NCBI GenBank assembly: GCA_002104985.1
Contig: MCGO01000060.1
Span: 1-64,000, forward strand
Source: Rhizoclosmatium globosum
Taxonomy: Eukaryota > Chytridiomycota > Chytridiomycetes > Chytridiales > Chytriomycetaceae
Reading direction: 5' to 3'
Length of the DNA stretch: 64,000 bases
A program made the position numbers and the translations under genes. The notes beneath the pieces are model-generated. The model saw only the letters and a list, made by a program, of their open reading frames with translations. It was not told where the DNA came from and searched no databases. Positions 1 through 10,761 of the stretch are shown one piece after another; positions within the stretch are counted from its first letter, which is position 1, and the number at the start of each line of letters is the position of its first letter.

Positions 1-2216
1 CAAATCATAGGGGAATGTTCTTTTGAGTATGATTTGACCAAAACGCAGCCCCAAGAACAACCAGTTGCTACCACAACATCTCCGAAGCTTTTCAAGATGC
101 ATGAAGAGCATATAACCAAGAAAGAGCATTCAAAATAATTGCTGGTGCAGTAACTAACCCTGGCCCTGAACCACTTAGAATGCTTGTGACTGGAATAGCA
201 GGAAGTGGGAAATCTACTGTCATAAATGGGTTCACAGAGTTTTTGATGAGGAGAAATGAAAAGCATCGCATTTTGAAACTTGCACCTTCAGGGACAGCTG
301 CAAGTTTGATTGGAGGTGGCCTGTAAGTATAATAACAACAAGAAACAAAAGACGAGATGATATAAATTCTATGGGGGAAGCACAATTCAGTTATCTTAGT
401 GGAGAAGCTTTAACAAAATTATGCTCCTTGGATATCTGCATTGATTCCCAAAAGGCAAAGAAGTTTCTTCCAGCCTCAATACAAGCAGCTGTCTGGAAAC
501 TGTCACCAGCTGATACAGACCATATACCGGGACTGTTAAAACTCTGTAGGGGCCTTCCTATTCTGATAAAACGCAACCTTAGGATTGGAAGCGGTGTTAC
601 AAATGGAGCTGAAGGAACTGGTGTGTCTTGGACAATGACAGAGCATCCTCATTTCCAGGGAATGCAAGTAGCAAATGTTATATATGCAAAATTAATTGGA
701 AAATATTCTGATGTGGTTTTTGATGAGATTCTAGGGCCAGGAATAGTACCTTTGGTTCCTGTAGAAAATTACATCACTGTTAACGTCCCAAATTTTGGGA
801 AAATAAGGATATTAAGGCACATGCATCAAATATTGCCAAACTTTGCTATGAGTGATTTTGCATCCCAAGGAAAGGGTAGAAAGTTCAACATATTTTGGGG
901 AGAGCAAATAGACAGAGTTCAAAGCCTCTATACAATGGCATCCCGTTCAACAGATCCTTCAACAACAGCCATTCTAGGTCATGTGAATTTGCAATTATTG
1001 ACCACTATACCCCCATTTGATTACCTGAAGATATTGATGGATCTTGAGTTCTTGAACGTGGCTACAGTTGAAATGTATGAAAATGGTGAAACAATTGACT
1101 TCAGTTCTTGTATTACTCAGCATGATGTGATCCAAGCAATGCTACAGGGGTACGGCAATGATTATATTCCAGTATATTCCAGAGAGGATTGATACATCTC
1201 TTTTACATCAATGGAAAAAAGTAAATGGGAAAGGGAAGCAAGAAGCAGTAGGACTATCTTCTCTGAAAAAGAACCATTCACAGCAATCACTATTTTCAAG
1301 ACAACCACAGAAATTTACTAAAAAATACTCAGGAAATAATAAACACAAAACAAGAAGCCAGCCTTCAAACAACACCAAAAAAATGAAAGAAAATACATAT
1401 ACCAGTTTCAGGGGTTGTAATTGGATAGCCTCAAGATATACTTGCGCTTTAGATTGCCTTGTTACATCTACAGCCCATTTGTATAGCAAAGCAACCATTG
1501 GAATGAATCAAAGCTTACAAGAATTGTCACCAGCAATGACAAGCTTCTTTCAACTACTTCAAACTATGGATATCAACAAAATACGTGATGAGTTTCATCT
1601 GTACTTGGAACGTTTGGATCCAACCAACTTTCCCTACAATAGACCACTCCTTAAAGACTTGAATTTGGCATACACTCATCTTTTATCATCCAGCACATAT
1701 AACCATGGTTTCTACCATACAACATGCAATATATGCAATCTAACTCAATACAGTGAACATACCCAGTTAGTCACTCTTCTCACAAATTTTTCAGGCAATG
1801 CTCAGTCCCTCTCAGAATTGTTTATGGAGGAAAGAGAGACCCAAAAATTGTGTGAATTTTGCTCCACACAAACAGTGCAGGGATACTCAGTATCCAGCTC
1901 TGTTCCAACTATTGCATTCGAAATTGCTCATTATCGACACGCCCCTATATCAATAGAGTCTGTCATATCAGTCCCATCCTTTTCTACAGAATATGAATTT
2001 GGAATCCGGGAATTCTACTTGCATTCTGTCCACTGCCATAAAAATGGTCACTACACAGCTGTTATCAAAACATCATCAGAGTGGCAGTCTTATGATGGAC
2101 AAGACGGAGGGAAACTGAACACTTTAGAACATTCTTTTGACCTCAACCATTTTTTATTTTCTCAAGAGTGTGTCCCGGTTCTTGTTGTCTATGCAGCAGA
2201 GATGTTACAGAATTAA
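1..2216 (+). pseudogene. Broken mobile-element PIF1-like helicase with ubiquitin-protease-like C-terminus (left end outside window)
   Basis: This is a remnant of the SF1 PIF1-type helicase carried by fungal transposable elements. A Walker A block, VTGIAGSGKST, is encoded around 186-218, followed by LAPSGTAASLIGG (around 280-325). The Walker B and middle motifs then appear to be missing. Reading resumes at about 400 with the helicase C-terminus: PILIKRNLRIGSGVTNGAEGTG, then a MSDFASQGKGR block near 847, the usual C-terminal helicase motif. The frame breaks at 1163-1182, where the 10 bp TATATTCCAG is directly duplicated; without one copy the frame runs on into about 350 residues. Those residues hold a Cys-box-like segment (YTCALDCLV), a CxxC pair and a GHYTAVI segment, resembling a C19-type ubiquitin protease. 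A frame change near 105-117 adds to the damage. The superfamily of the parent element is not determined. Confidence 0.72.
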
Positions 2217-3005
2217 TAAATCATCTTACAGCTTTTACAACTTTCTAATCTCTGTTTAAGGCCAGAAAATCCATTATTTGAACAGAGAATCTATTAATAG
2301 AACTGTAAGGAAAGTGGACCCAACCCCCTCAAACTCCCCCCCTTTCATAAACAGGTTGGCAAGCAACCTGCAACACGAACACGATCATAACAGTAAGTCC
2401 ATACAGAGCAATTCACTATTGACTTTCATTAGATCCAACTCTCTAAGTCACTGTGAAACTTTTACTTGACTCCATCCTTCCTGCCCATTCATGTATTCAA
2501 TAACCAACCTCATTAAAAACGTGAACTTTCAACTACTTCATTCAGTTACTCCCACTCGGTTCACAATTGAGTAATGCCTTCGAGAATGGTAATTGACAAG
2601 GCATCCTAAAAACGTGCACGCTCAAAATGGTTCCTTGCTTACACACTCATCAAGAATCCGTCGTTGAAAGCGTACAGAAAGCAAAGAGTTCAAAAACTCT
2701 CTTGGCAGAATGTGCTGCCTCAAACAAGCAGGTGTTTGAAATGTTTGAAGTCAGGGAAGCAGTTGAAATCAGAGTCGTGATGAACGAGATGAGAGTCAAA
2801 GATTACAGGTTGTGGAGGTCTTTTTTGATGGGAAAATTGCAGGAAAATTGGCTTATTTAGGAAAAGGTTTACTGATTTCAGTCTCTAATTAGTAAAATAA
2901 CCAAGAGATCAAACTAAATCCAGTCATTGAACGTTGGGCGGCCTGAATGCTCCAACCAGTTAGCAATTAAAAGTTAAGTGTGAGTGGAGTTTTATTGTGA
3001 ATGGG
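2217..3005. other. Gene-free stretch
   Basis: About 790 bp of AT-rich sequence between the helicase relic and the stop codon of the Voa1-like gene. Only short low-complexity ORFs are present on either strand (for example at 2278-2469 and 2627-2860). They carry no recognisable motif and no convincing splice joins. I see no repeat or RNA gene here. Confidence 0.5.
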
Positions 3006-4081
3006 TTACTTTCTTGCAGGCTCTTCAAACTTGGTTGGAGTCTGAACAGATCTCAAAATATTGACTCCAATGAGGGAAATGACTGGAGTGCGTGGGTTAG
3101 AATGTAAAAGGCAAAAAGAATTTGAACTTACAGCACACCAAGAAAAGTGAAATAGATCCTTCAAATACACCCATGTTGAACAAAACATACTTTTGAATGA
3201 ATGTTCTGTTGTTGAATGGGACAAATGTGCTATTTTTGGTGGAGATCGGAGTATCTGTGCGTCGTTGAATACCCTGTTGAAGGACTCAGCCATCCTTTAT
3301 GATTGAGATGAATACAAACTCGGCTTTCAATATTGGAAGATGTAAAAATGATGACATGACTAGTGGACAAGGCTTTGGCCTTTGGAATCAACGAGTTCAT
3401 GATTTTTTCATTCAAAGTCGCTACTTTCTGCTGAGTCTCAATATTTCCACTGAAAGAAGCAAGCTTGGTAACGTAAATGCGAGAGACATCCAAGGAAAGG
3501 ATATCATTGGCTTTTGAAAAGACTGTGAGATCAAGTCCAACACAACTAGAACGAACCATCCACAGCCTTTGCTCGAGAATTAATATTACAGTGCTGCTGA
3601 ATTCTGGAGACAATCGCTTCAACCGCGTTTTCTCCGCGTGCGTATGGAACAATGATGGATGATCCCTCTGTCGCTAGTTCCTACAAAACGCATAAGCCAC
3701 AGGATATTTATAGAAGCGACAGTACTTTGATTGCAGCAAAGTTCTTTGAAAATCGCGAAAGGTCAGAAGCGTGAACCTGTTGTAGTGGGTGGTGGTTTTT
3801 GTCAACAGCGAAGTGGAGAAGACGAAGACGTACCTTGGGCTGGTCAAAGATTAACGTCACGTCAGCGCATGGGATGCTTTCGATGGCTGCTTCGAGCGAC
3901 GTTGCCGGGTTCAAGGGGCTTTCGCAAAGGTGAGTAAGACTACGACGGATGTTCGGTCGTACCTCATTTGACGCGCAGCACTCCCTTGTCCTTGGACAAT
4001 AATAAAAGGCGCGGAACCATCAAAGGCCAGGACTGGCGCGATGGAAGCCGCGGCAACCAGAAGTGAGAGAGTAAGTTGCAT
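3006..4081 (-). CDS. V-ATPase assembly protein, Voa1/Big1/ATP6AP1-like type I membrane protein
   Basis: Joining about seven exons through introns of 41-67 nt gives roughly 255 residues. It has an N-terminal signal peptide (MQLTLSLLVAAASIAPVLA), a lumenal domain with a CADVTLIFDQPKV strand and SHVIIFTSS strand, one C-terminal membrane helix (SLFLVCFISLIGVNIL) and a short cytosolic tail with TKFEEP. This layout is that of the Voa1/Big1/ATP6AP1 family, which assists V0 sector assembly in the ER. The start at 4081 was chosen because it begins the signal peptide; an in-frame upstream Met at 4138 would overlap ATP12. The gene lies 49 bp downstream of ATP12 on the same strand. The exon join around 3530-3600 is the least certain. 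Family assignment rests on architecture and tail, not a database search. Confidence 0.68.
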
Positions 4082-4130
4082 TTTTGTTGGAAAGTTACTT
4101 TTCTCCTTTCCTATTATACTTCTACTGTTT

Positions 4131-5029
4131 TTAATCAAGCAAACAACAAGTAACAGATCCCAAATCTCTCTTCAACGCCTGATAATCCACGTCGTGTGCA
4201 TCCAACACTTCTCCCCATTTCTGCACCTGGAAGTTGACTTCAACGCGTGCAGCGTCCGTCGCAAAATCTACCGTCACGCCTCGCTTCAAAATCGCGGTTC
4301 CAATTAAGAAAGATTTTGAACTCAACACAGCCCGTTCAAATGCTGCCAATTGCATTGGAGTCAAGGACTCAATGAATACCTTGAGTTTCGCAATAGCTTC
4401 GGGAGTTTGACGAACACTAAAGATTTCAAAAGTAGGTGTGATGGGAACTTGGAATTCAGCTGCAGCCCAGTTGATGATAGGACGCCAGTACTTTTCCTGC
4501 AGATCGACAAGGTTTTGAGGTCCGTCCTGCATATATCTGTATTCATTATATTCAGATTCTGCTTTCTGATAAACGTGAATGACGACTCACAAGATGGAAT
4601 CCGTGTCCAAATAACGAAACATGGTTTCAATCACGCCTTTGCGAGTTTCTGGAGCCTTTCCCAATTCGATTCCACGTACCGCAATAGAAGTCTAGTATAT
4701 ATTTTGTTAGTCATGTTGCTGTATTGCATGAAATAATGACATACCATGGGAAGGGATGAAGACTTCAGCAAACGTTCTTGTTCCTCCCATTCAGCAGCAA
4801 CAAGACTGGCAAGGATCTTGTTCTCTCTCGGTACAACAATCTCCACGCCTTCAGGGTTCTTTAGTGTGCGTCCATCGAGTTTGATGCGAATGCCGTCTGT
4901 TGACTCTTCAGGAAACGCCTTCTTCCAGAACCGCGAAATAACAAGTGGCTTAGCAGCTGGCGCAGGAGTAGCTGTTGCTGCAGCAGTTGTGTAGCATCGA
5001 GAAGCTGTCCGTGTCAAAGTGCGGATCAT
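4131..5029 (-). CDS. ATP12: ATP12, mitochondrial F1-ATPase assembly chaperone
   Basis: Three exons encode about 263 residues. The first has a mitochondrial targeting-like N-terminus rich in Arg, Ser, Thr and Ala (MIRTLTRTASRCYTT), then RFWKKAF and a DGRTLKNPEG segment typical of ATP12. The remaining exons contain ETMFRYLDTDSI, YWRPIINWAAAEF and a LTPMQLAAFERAVLSSKSFLIGTA-type helix typical of the ATP12 family. ATP12 binds free F1 alpha subunit in the matrix and prevents its aggregation before F1 assembly. Introns of about 54 and 53 nt lie near 4693-4746 and 4536-4589. Length matches fungal homologues. No frame break was seen. Confidence 0.92.
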
Positions 5030-5098
5030 GGAAACACAAGTTGAGAAAAAGAAGAGAGTTTTGTTCTTTGTTGCATTTATTTGGATTGTTTACTACAT

Positions 5099-5587
5099 TC
5101 ACAGCTTCTTTTTCAATTGAGCGTATTCATTTGGATCTGTGTACAGTCTCCATGACAGTTTGATGGCGTCGGGGATCTCACGGGCTTCCTTGTCAGCTTT
5201 CCCTGTTGAACCAAACATAGTGTCAGAAGAAACCCGATGCATTCAGAGGAACAGATTCAATATCTGTTTGATGAATACACACCTTTCCATGTTCTGATGC
5301 CGGTTGCAGTTCCGTTTCTAAAGCCCTACGTCCCCCAGTCAAATTCATCAGTCTCCTCATAACATCCTCGAAACAAATGAGCTTACATCTGTAAAGCTCA
5401 CACCAGTGACAGTCCAGTAAGATCCTTCAATGCCTTTGTTGATCCACTTTGTTGGGACTACTCTTGCTCCCTCCGCCATATTGTTTGGAGCGAGAGGTGC
5501 AAGAGTATCAAACAATGTTCGCTTTCTGGACAAGATATTGAGGAAAGATGGGTGGGTTCCCCATTTCGCTTTGATAACTGCTGCCAT
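5099..5587 (-). CDS. MRPS34: Mitochondrial small ribosomal subunit protein mS34
   Basis: Three exons give about 115 residues. Exon 1 carries LSRKRTLFDTLAPL and EGSYWTVTGVSFTD. The middle exon (after a CGTAG acceptor) gives GFRNGTATGIRTWKG. The last exon gives KADKEAREIPDAIKLSWRLY and ends KKKL. The block GK(A/T)xG-(I)xTWKGK-EAREI followed by a WRL motif is the hallmark of mS34. The protein is shorter than animal mS34, which has a C-terminal extension. Its start codon lies 71 bp from that of IMP4 on the opposite strand, suggesting a shared promoter for two ribosome-related genes. Confidence 0.85.
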
Positions 5588-5658
5588 AGGGATAGTCTCT
5601 TTTGTTGGTTTACTTTGTTTTTTCTTTTTGCAATTCAACCAAACGCAATAGTTCTGAA
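5588..5658. promoter_or_regulatory. Bidirectional promoter, mS34/IMP4
   Basis: This 71-bp spacer separates divergent start codons. It is strongly T-rich on the plus strand and contains TTTGTTGGTTTACTTTG. A closely similar string, TTTTGTTGGTTTTGTTTAC, lies in the SEC31/cardiolipin synthase spacer. No TATA box is apparent. A promoter role is inferred from position only. Confidence 0.45.
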
Positions 5659-6818
5659 ATGGACCGCCACAACACTCGTCTTCGCAGAGAATACCTTTAC
5701 AAAAAGTCTCTTGAGGCAAAGGACAAAACCATCCATGAGCGCAAAACGAGAATCCGAGAGGCGTTGGAGGGTGCGTGTTTTGTGCTCTCCAGTCAGTGTA
5801 CCCTAACTGTCCTTGGTCTACAGCTGGAAAGGCCATTCCAAGTGATCTCAGAAAAGAAGCAACTTTGTTGAAGAAGGATCTCTTTTATGATGAAGCCCAA
5901 GCTGGTTAGTAGACTTGCAACACTTAGTTCCTGAATTGACTCCTCAAAACCATTCAGCTCCAACAACGCACATTGACGACGAGTACTCGCGTGCAGGAGT
6001 AAACGATCCAAAAGTATTGATCACAACGTCAAGAGACCCGAGCAGTCGTCTCCAACAATTCGCAAAGGTGCACCAAACCATCAAAGAACTTCTTCCAATG
6101 CTGACTCTCTCTTGATTTCTCCCTCAAACAGGAAGTCAGACTCATTTTCCCAAATGCGCAACGAATCAACAGAGGTGGTTACGTCATGAAGGAAATCTGT
6201 GACGCCTGTCGTGCCAACGATGTGACAGACTTGGTTATTCTGCATGAACACCGTGGACAGCCAGGTACGTTCCGTCTACTCTTCTCATGTTCACTCCGAC
6301 GCTTTCGCTAAACTTATTGAACTGACAGACGGTCTCATCATCTCTCACTTCCCATACGGCCCAACCGCATACTTCTCCTTACACAATGTAGTCCTTCGAC
6401 ACGATATTCCAGATCGCGGAACCGTGTCTGAACAGTTCCCGCACTTGATTTTCAACAACTTCAATTCAAAGCTTGGGCAGCGATTCCAAAACATTTTAAA
6501 GTACCTGTTCCCTGTGCCCAAGGACGATAGCAAGCGTGTCATGACGTTTTCGAATGATGCCGATTTTATTTCTTTCAGGTTAGTGATTTTATGTTCGAGA
6601 TTTGTTGGTTTTGCGTGAGGGTTAACATACATCATGACAGGCATCATGTCTTTTACAAGATGGGTAAAGATGTAACGCTTTCAGAAGTTGGTCCACGTTT
6701 TGAAATGAGAGGATATGAAATCAAGCTGGGAACTGTTGAAGACGAAACAACAGCTGATACGGAATGGGTCAACAGGCCCTACTCAAATGCAGCAAGGAAA
6801 GGAAAGCTTATGTTGTAG
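5659..6818 (+). CDS. IMP4: U3 snoRNP protein IMP4
   Basis: Six exons give about 289 residues, the normal IMP4 length. The N-terminal helical region ([19 protein letters not shown]) is followed by a Brix domain with [58 protein letters not shown] and [14 protein letters not shown], and the C-terminal [14 protein letters not shown] block. IMP4 belongs to the Mpp10-Imp3-Imp4 complex of the small-subunit processome and helps the U3 snoRNA pair with pre-18S rRNA in the nucleolus. Introns are short; the join at the DGLIISH exon near 6329 is clear. The frame is intact. Confidence 0.96.
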
Positions 6819-7059
6819 TTTCGCGACGAGTAGAAAAATAAATCCATAAAAATGCAAAGTCCTCAAAAAGAACGTCTTGATATAATTTAGTCATTTGAGT
6901 TTCGGAACTGACGACAACAGAAACAAAAGAAAAGGTACAAACAATTATTACTGCAAAAAGAAAGAAACACAGGCCAAACCAAGATCCTGACAACGATAGG
7001 GATACTTCAAAGAAACCCAACTACAAGCAACGAATATACAAGCGAACGAAAAGTCTAAT

Positions 7060-9029
7060 TTACTTTCTGGTACGCTGTCGCTTAGCTGGGGCCGAGCTCT
7101 CTGATGCTGTTCTAGTAGATCCCGCGATAGAAGAGGATGAAGATGAGGCAGCAGGCGGTGCTGGGGTCAGAGATGGTGGAGTAGACACAGGTGCATTCAA
7201 ACTTGACAGTGAAAAAGTACCGTCTGGAGACTCTCTTGTACTCCATAAATCACTTGGCATATCAAGTCCCATGATATCTGTGAGGGACTCTGCCTTGATT
7301 CCATCCGACTCGTTTCCATCATCAAACCCACCAAACCCTCCACTGCCACCGAGACCACCAAACAACGTTGATTCAATTCCTTGACCTGCAGCAGCGATTC
7401 CTTCGTTGAATTGAAGTCCGTTCTGTTTTTAAGTTTTAGTTTTTTGAGTTTGACGGGAGGAAACGATAAAGGAGTCGTCGATGCTAAATCCTCGCATTCT
7501 TCCTTCAAGTCCCAGATCTTCATTCCAACGAAATACAAAGAAACACACACCTCTTCATACAAGTCACGTAACCGCTTCTTGTTGTTATCAGCACCATCCT
7601 TTTGATCAATTTCCTGACGCAACATTTGAATTTCCATTTCGTATTCTTTTTAGGTAACATTGTTAGTATGCATCCTATAAATTAAAGGCGAGATGGTCAA
7701 AAAGAAGGAGGCACCCCCACATGTTGGGCTGATTAGATAAGACTTCTTCCCTCAACCGTCAAATCCGCGGCATGGATATTCGCATTCGCACGAATACAAA
7801 CAAGAGGATCTTTGTTGGGCTCACTACTACCCTTGTTTCGTCTGACGACAATGATCTCCGCTCAGACTCATAGCTTCGCCACACAATTCACTTTGAAAAA
7901 GGATGTTCCCTTCGCTCATATTTCAATGGCTTCTCCTGATGGCGACGAGCTCAGCTAGTGACGTCACTACCAATTCACTTCATAAAAGGATGTTCGCTAC
8001 GCCAACTGCTTAAACATGGCAAACTCCATTCTCTCTTCCTCTCGTGAATTAAAACTGAAGCCACCAATATTCACATCCAGACGCATAAAAAGAGTGGCAT
8101 CAAAAGTGCCATTGTCAATATCTATCTAATCTCATGGGAGGAGCAAAGCATCAACAGTGTGACAAACCTTGAAGACGCCTCTCCAATAAAGACACTTTAT
8201 CGGACAACTGTTTCGTAGTCTGTTCCATCATTTGTTGCTTCTCCTTCTTCTTCGCTCTGAAACGAGCGGAGGCAGCAGTGTTACGACGACGCTTATCCAG
8301 TTCTGATTCCGTCTTTTCAGAGGCCGGTTTAGGGCCAGTTGAGGAGGCCGTTCGAGGTTGAGCTGAAGCAGAAGAAGAAGAAGGAACTGGAGGAGGCAGA
8401 ATGGGAGGCAGAGGAGATGGGTAGTAAGGTTGGGCAAGCATAGGCATCATAGGAGTCGCCGCCATCATTGGATTCATAGGATTCCCGAGGGCAGCGAGGA
8501 AGGACTGGTTCGCAAGCAGAGACGATGCCAGGATCGCCTGTTGAGTGGCAATGGCCATCTGAGACACAGTCATGTCACCGACGTGGTTGATGTTGTTGAT
8601 GTTGTTTGCAGCATTGTTGTTACTAATAGTGTTCTGCGCACCGGCCGAGTTCGAGTTCGCAGTTTCAGTTGAGGCGCCTGAGAAGCCGCGGAGACCCGCA
8701 AGGTCGTCGAGGTCGTCGAGTTCGAGTTGCTCCTCAGAAAGTCCCTCGAGCATCAGCGACGACAACTGAAGCCACTCATCGGCTTTGTTCGAAGTGTTCG
8801 TGTTGGCGTTCGAGCCTGACCCGCTTCCGCTTCCGCTTCCACTCGATTGATACTGGTCCATCGATAACTTTTTGAAGGTGAAACGTTTTGGACCAGCTGA
8901 AAAATTTGTGGGATTCATCTCGATTTCGAATTGCGACATCATCGGAATCCTCGATTCTTGCTGATTGCTGCGCTTCCGAGGTTGCATGGATGCTACTCGG
9001 CTATTTCGCTGCTCCTTAACCCTCCTCAT
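7060..9029 (-). CDS. bZIP transcription factor (Cys-3/Met4-type basic region)
   Basis: Three exons, about 438 residues. Exon 1 holds a Ser-Gly repeat (SGSGSGSGS), an acidic segment (EEQLELDDLDDLAGL), Asn-rich and Pro-rich stretches, then the basic region KRRRNTAASARFRAKKKEK. NTAASARFR matches the Nxx(A)(A)xx(C/S)R signature. The leucine zipper is interrupted by a 522-nt intron (7646-8167). Splicing joins LERRLQ to EYEMEIQMLRQEID and keeps the heptads in phase. Exon 3 is Gly, Ser and Pro rich and ends KRQRTRK, a possible nuclear signal. The basic region resembles fungal sulphur-metabolism regulators, but target genes cannot be told from sequence. Retention of the intron would stop translation five codons into it and delete half the zipper. 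Confidence 0.86.
7646..8167 (-). repeat. Intron of bZIP gene carrying degenerate copies of the intronic hairpin repeat
   Basis: The intron has a GTTTGT donor and a TACTAAC-like branch site about 20 nt before the acceptor. Between about 7800 and 8020 it contains diverged pieces of the repeat also seen in four other introns of this window, such as GGCGACGAGCTCAGCT and GTTCGCTACGCCAACTGC (plus-strand text). On the transcribed (minus) strand they read in the same sense as in the other genes. These are the most decayed copies in the window. Confidence 0.65.
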
Positions 9030-9356
9030 TCGCTGGTATTTTTAGATGCACCAGTTTGAAACACTCTATAACTGCTATTCCGTCAGAAGTACTCTCATTC
9101 ATCATACAACATTCAAAAACTCAACTTATGAGTGAAATAAAACTTGGACAATTTATTGCGCGTATGGGCAGTCTCTTGTGTACTTTCAAAAATTCTTCAA
9201 GTGATCGACATAGATACTTCTAGATTTTAATCATTGCGTATTGTAAGCTAGATATGCTTGGATCGATGTGAGTATATAGCGTACTTTTGGTTTCTTGTTT
9301 GGTGAGATTCTCTTTCTTTTTTTTTCTAAGTCCTGAAAGAACAACCAACCAACAAA
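9030..9356. promoter_or_regulatory. Divergent spacer between bZIP and RRS1
   Basis: This 327-bp gene-free spacer lies between divergent start codons. It holds a T-tract (CTTTCTTTTTTTTTCTAAG) about 25 bp before the RRS1 start and a TATATAG-like string near 9274. Nothing coding is seen. Promoter function is inferred from position. Confidence 0.4.
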
Positions 9357-10589
9357 ATGGACCTTGACCCAGGATCCCTCGCTGTCTTTGACACGGCAGC
9401 CGTTCACATCAACGCAACCACAAAAGCATCTGCGATCGAATCAATCCTCCAAGAACGAACAACCGCGGCTGTCCAAGCCCTCTTTGACGTTGTCTTTGCC
9501 CTCCCAGTCGAAGCCACAGACAACAACGGTGTCCTCGCGAAACTACCTAAACCAACCTCAAAACTGCCTCGTGCTCTTCCAGTCCCTTAAGCGACCAACT
9601 CACCACTCGTTGGGAAAAGTTTGCTAAAGAGAAGGGCATCATGAAAAAGAAGAAACAAAGACGTGTCTTTGATGAGGAAAGTGGGAAATATAAGGTCCGT
9701 TATGGGTATGATGAAAAGAAGGATAAGGATGCTGTTCCGGAGGATTGGTTGATTGAAGTCAAGAATTCTCGTGCTCCTTCTAAAGGTGCTGGATTCCAAG
9801 CTGGTGAGTGTGTATGTTTGTGCATGTCAGAGTACACAAAGCAGTTGCGGAATTGGATCAGCAGGAGCATTTATGAGAGTTACAAGAGTGCGAACAGACG
9901 AGAGTACGAGCGGAGCTCGTTGCCTTCAGAAAAAGTCTTGAACGTAGTGAGCACAGTGAACTGTGTAGTGAGGCAACGAGCGGAACTTGTTGCCATCTGT
10001 CGAAATCATACACAAACGAAGTGTTCATGAGAAAACCCCCCCAATCCACACAACATACAATTTAACATAAATACTTTGTAGATGCCGACACAGACGCATA
10101 CACCCAACGCAACGCCGACAAGCGTAAACGTGTCGCCAAAAACAAATCCCAACAACGTCGTAACCAGCTCGAAAACCCTCGTTCTGGACTTACCCCGAAA
10201 GAAGCGCGTGCAGCTCACTTGAAGGCTCAACTCAAGGACGCGAGAACAAGTACCGCTTCTATTGGTCGATTCGATAAAACTGTGAAGGGAGAAGACCAAG
10301 TCAAGTTTAAGCGTGCAAAGAGAAAGTTTGACGATGTTACTGGAAGTGCGGATTCTGAGAGGGATAAGCTCCGTAAGGTTGTTGGAGGGGTCAACAAGAA
10401 GGTGAATGCGGATGGTGGAATTATTGCAACCAAGGTATTGTCTCTACTACCCAGCACTTGCTTTTGGAATCGTAACTAATATGATACTTTTTTACAACAC
10501 AGGCTGTCTCACAAATCGCCCAATCCTCAAAGAAACCGAGTGCAAAGAAAACTGTCGATAAGAAATCATTCCGCAAGAACAAAAAGTAA
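9357..10589 (+). CDS. RRS1: RRS1, regulator of ribosome biogenesis (one apparent frame break)
   Basis: About 295 residues from three exons. Exon 1 gives the helical N-terminus and KLPRALPVP, then WEKFAKEKGI, KKKKQRRVFDEESGKYKVRYGY and DWLIEVK, the RRS1 signature. Exon 2 gives DADTDAYTQRNADKRKRVAKN and a Lys/Arg-rich tail; exon 3 ends KKSFRKNKK. RRS1 acts with RPF2 to load the 5S RNP onto pre-60S particles in the nucleolus. At 9584-9586 the frame breaks: one more C in the CCC run would join PVP to LSDQLTTRWEKF without a gap. As the gene is normally essential and the rest is intact, a sequence error is more likely than a mutation. Intron 1 (9804-10081) carries the intronic repeat. Confidence 0.92.
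9804..10081 (+). repeat. Intron of RRS1 with copies of the intronic hairpin repeat
   Basis: This is a 278-nt intron with GTGAGT donor and TTTGTAG acceptor. At about 9899-9990 it contains GAGAGTACGAGCGGAGCTCG and a diverged second unit ending CGAGCGGAACTTGTTGCC. The text is in the sense orientation. The other RRS1 intron, without the repeat, is only about 67 nt. Confidence 0.75.
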
Positions 10590-10761
10590 AAAGTCTCCAA
10601 TAAAACGCGAAATCATTCCAATCACTACAGTTTGAATCTCAAAATAAGCGGAATTTATTATGTGCACTGTTCCGTCACAAAACGAATGAAATAAACTCCA
10701 AAAACCCAAATCCATCATCACCCACCCAATCGTAAAACACGGTCATTCCTTCACGTTTAAC

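Noticed and set aside
1163..1182. A very small intron (10-11 nt, GTATATTCCAG) instead of a frameshift in the helicase
   Set aside because: It is far below the size of any spliceosomal intron, and the text is an exact 10-bp direct duplication, which explains the break better.
2278..2860. Short ORFs after the helicase relic
   Set aside because: Low-complexity composition, no motif, no joinable exons.
9584..9592. Programmed -1 frameshift at CCCTTAA in RRS1
   Set aside because: The heptamer does not fit X XXY YYZ, RRS1 is not known to be recoded, and the same kind of C-run break occurs in many unrelated genes of this window.
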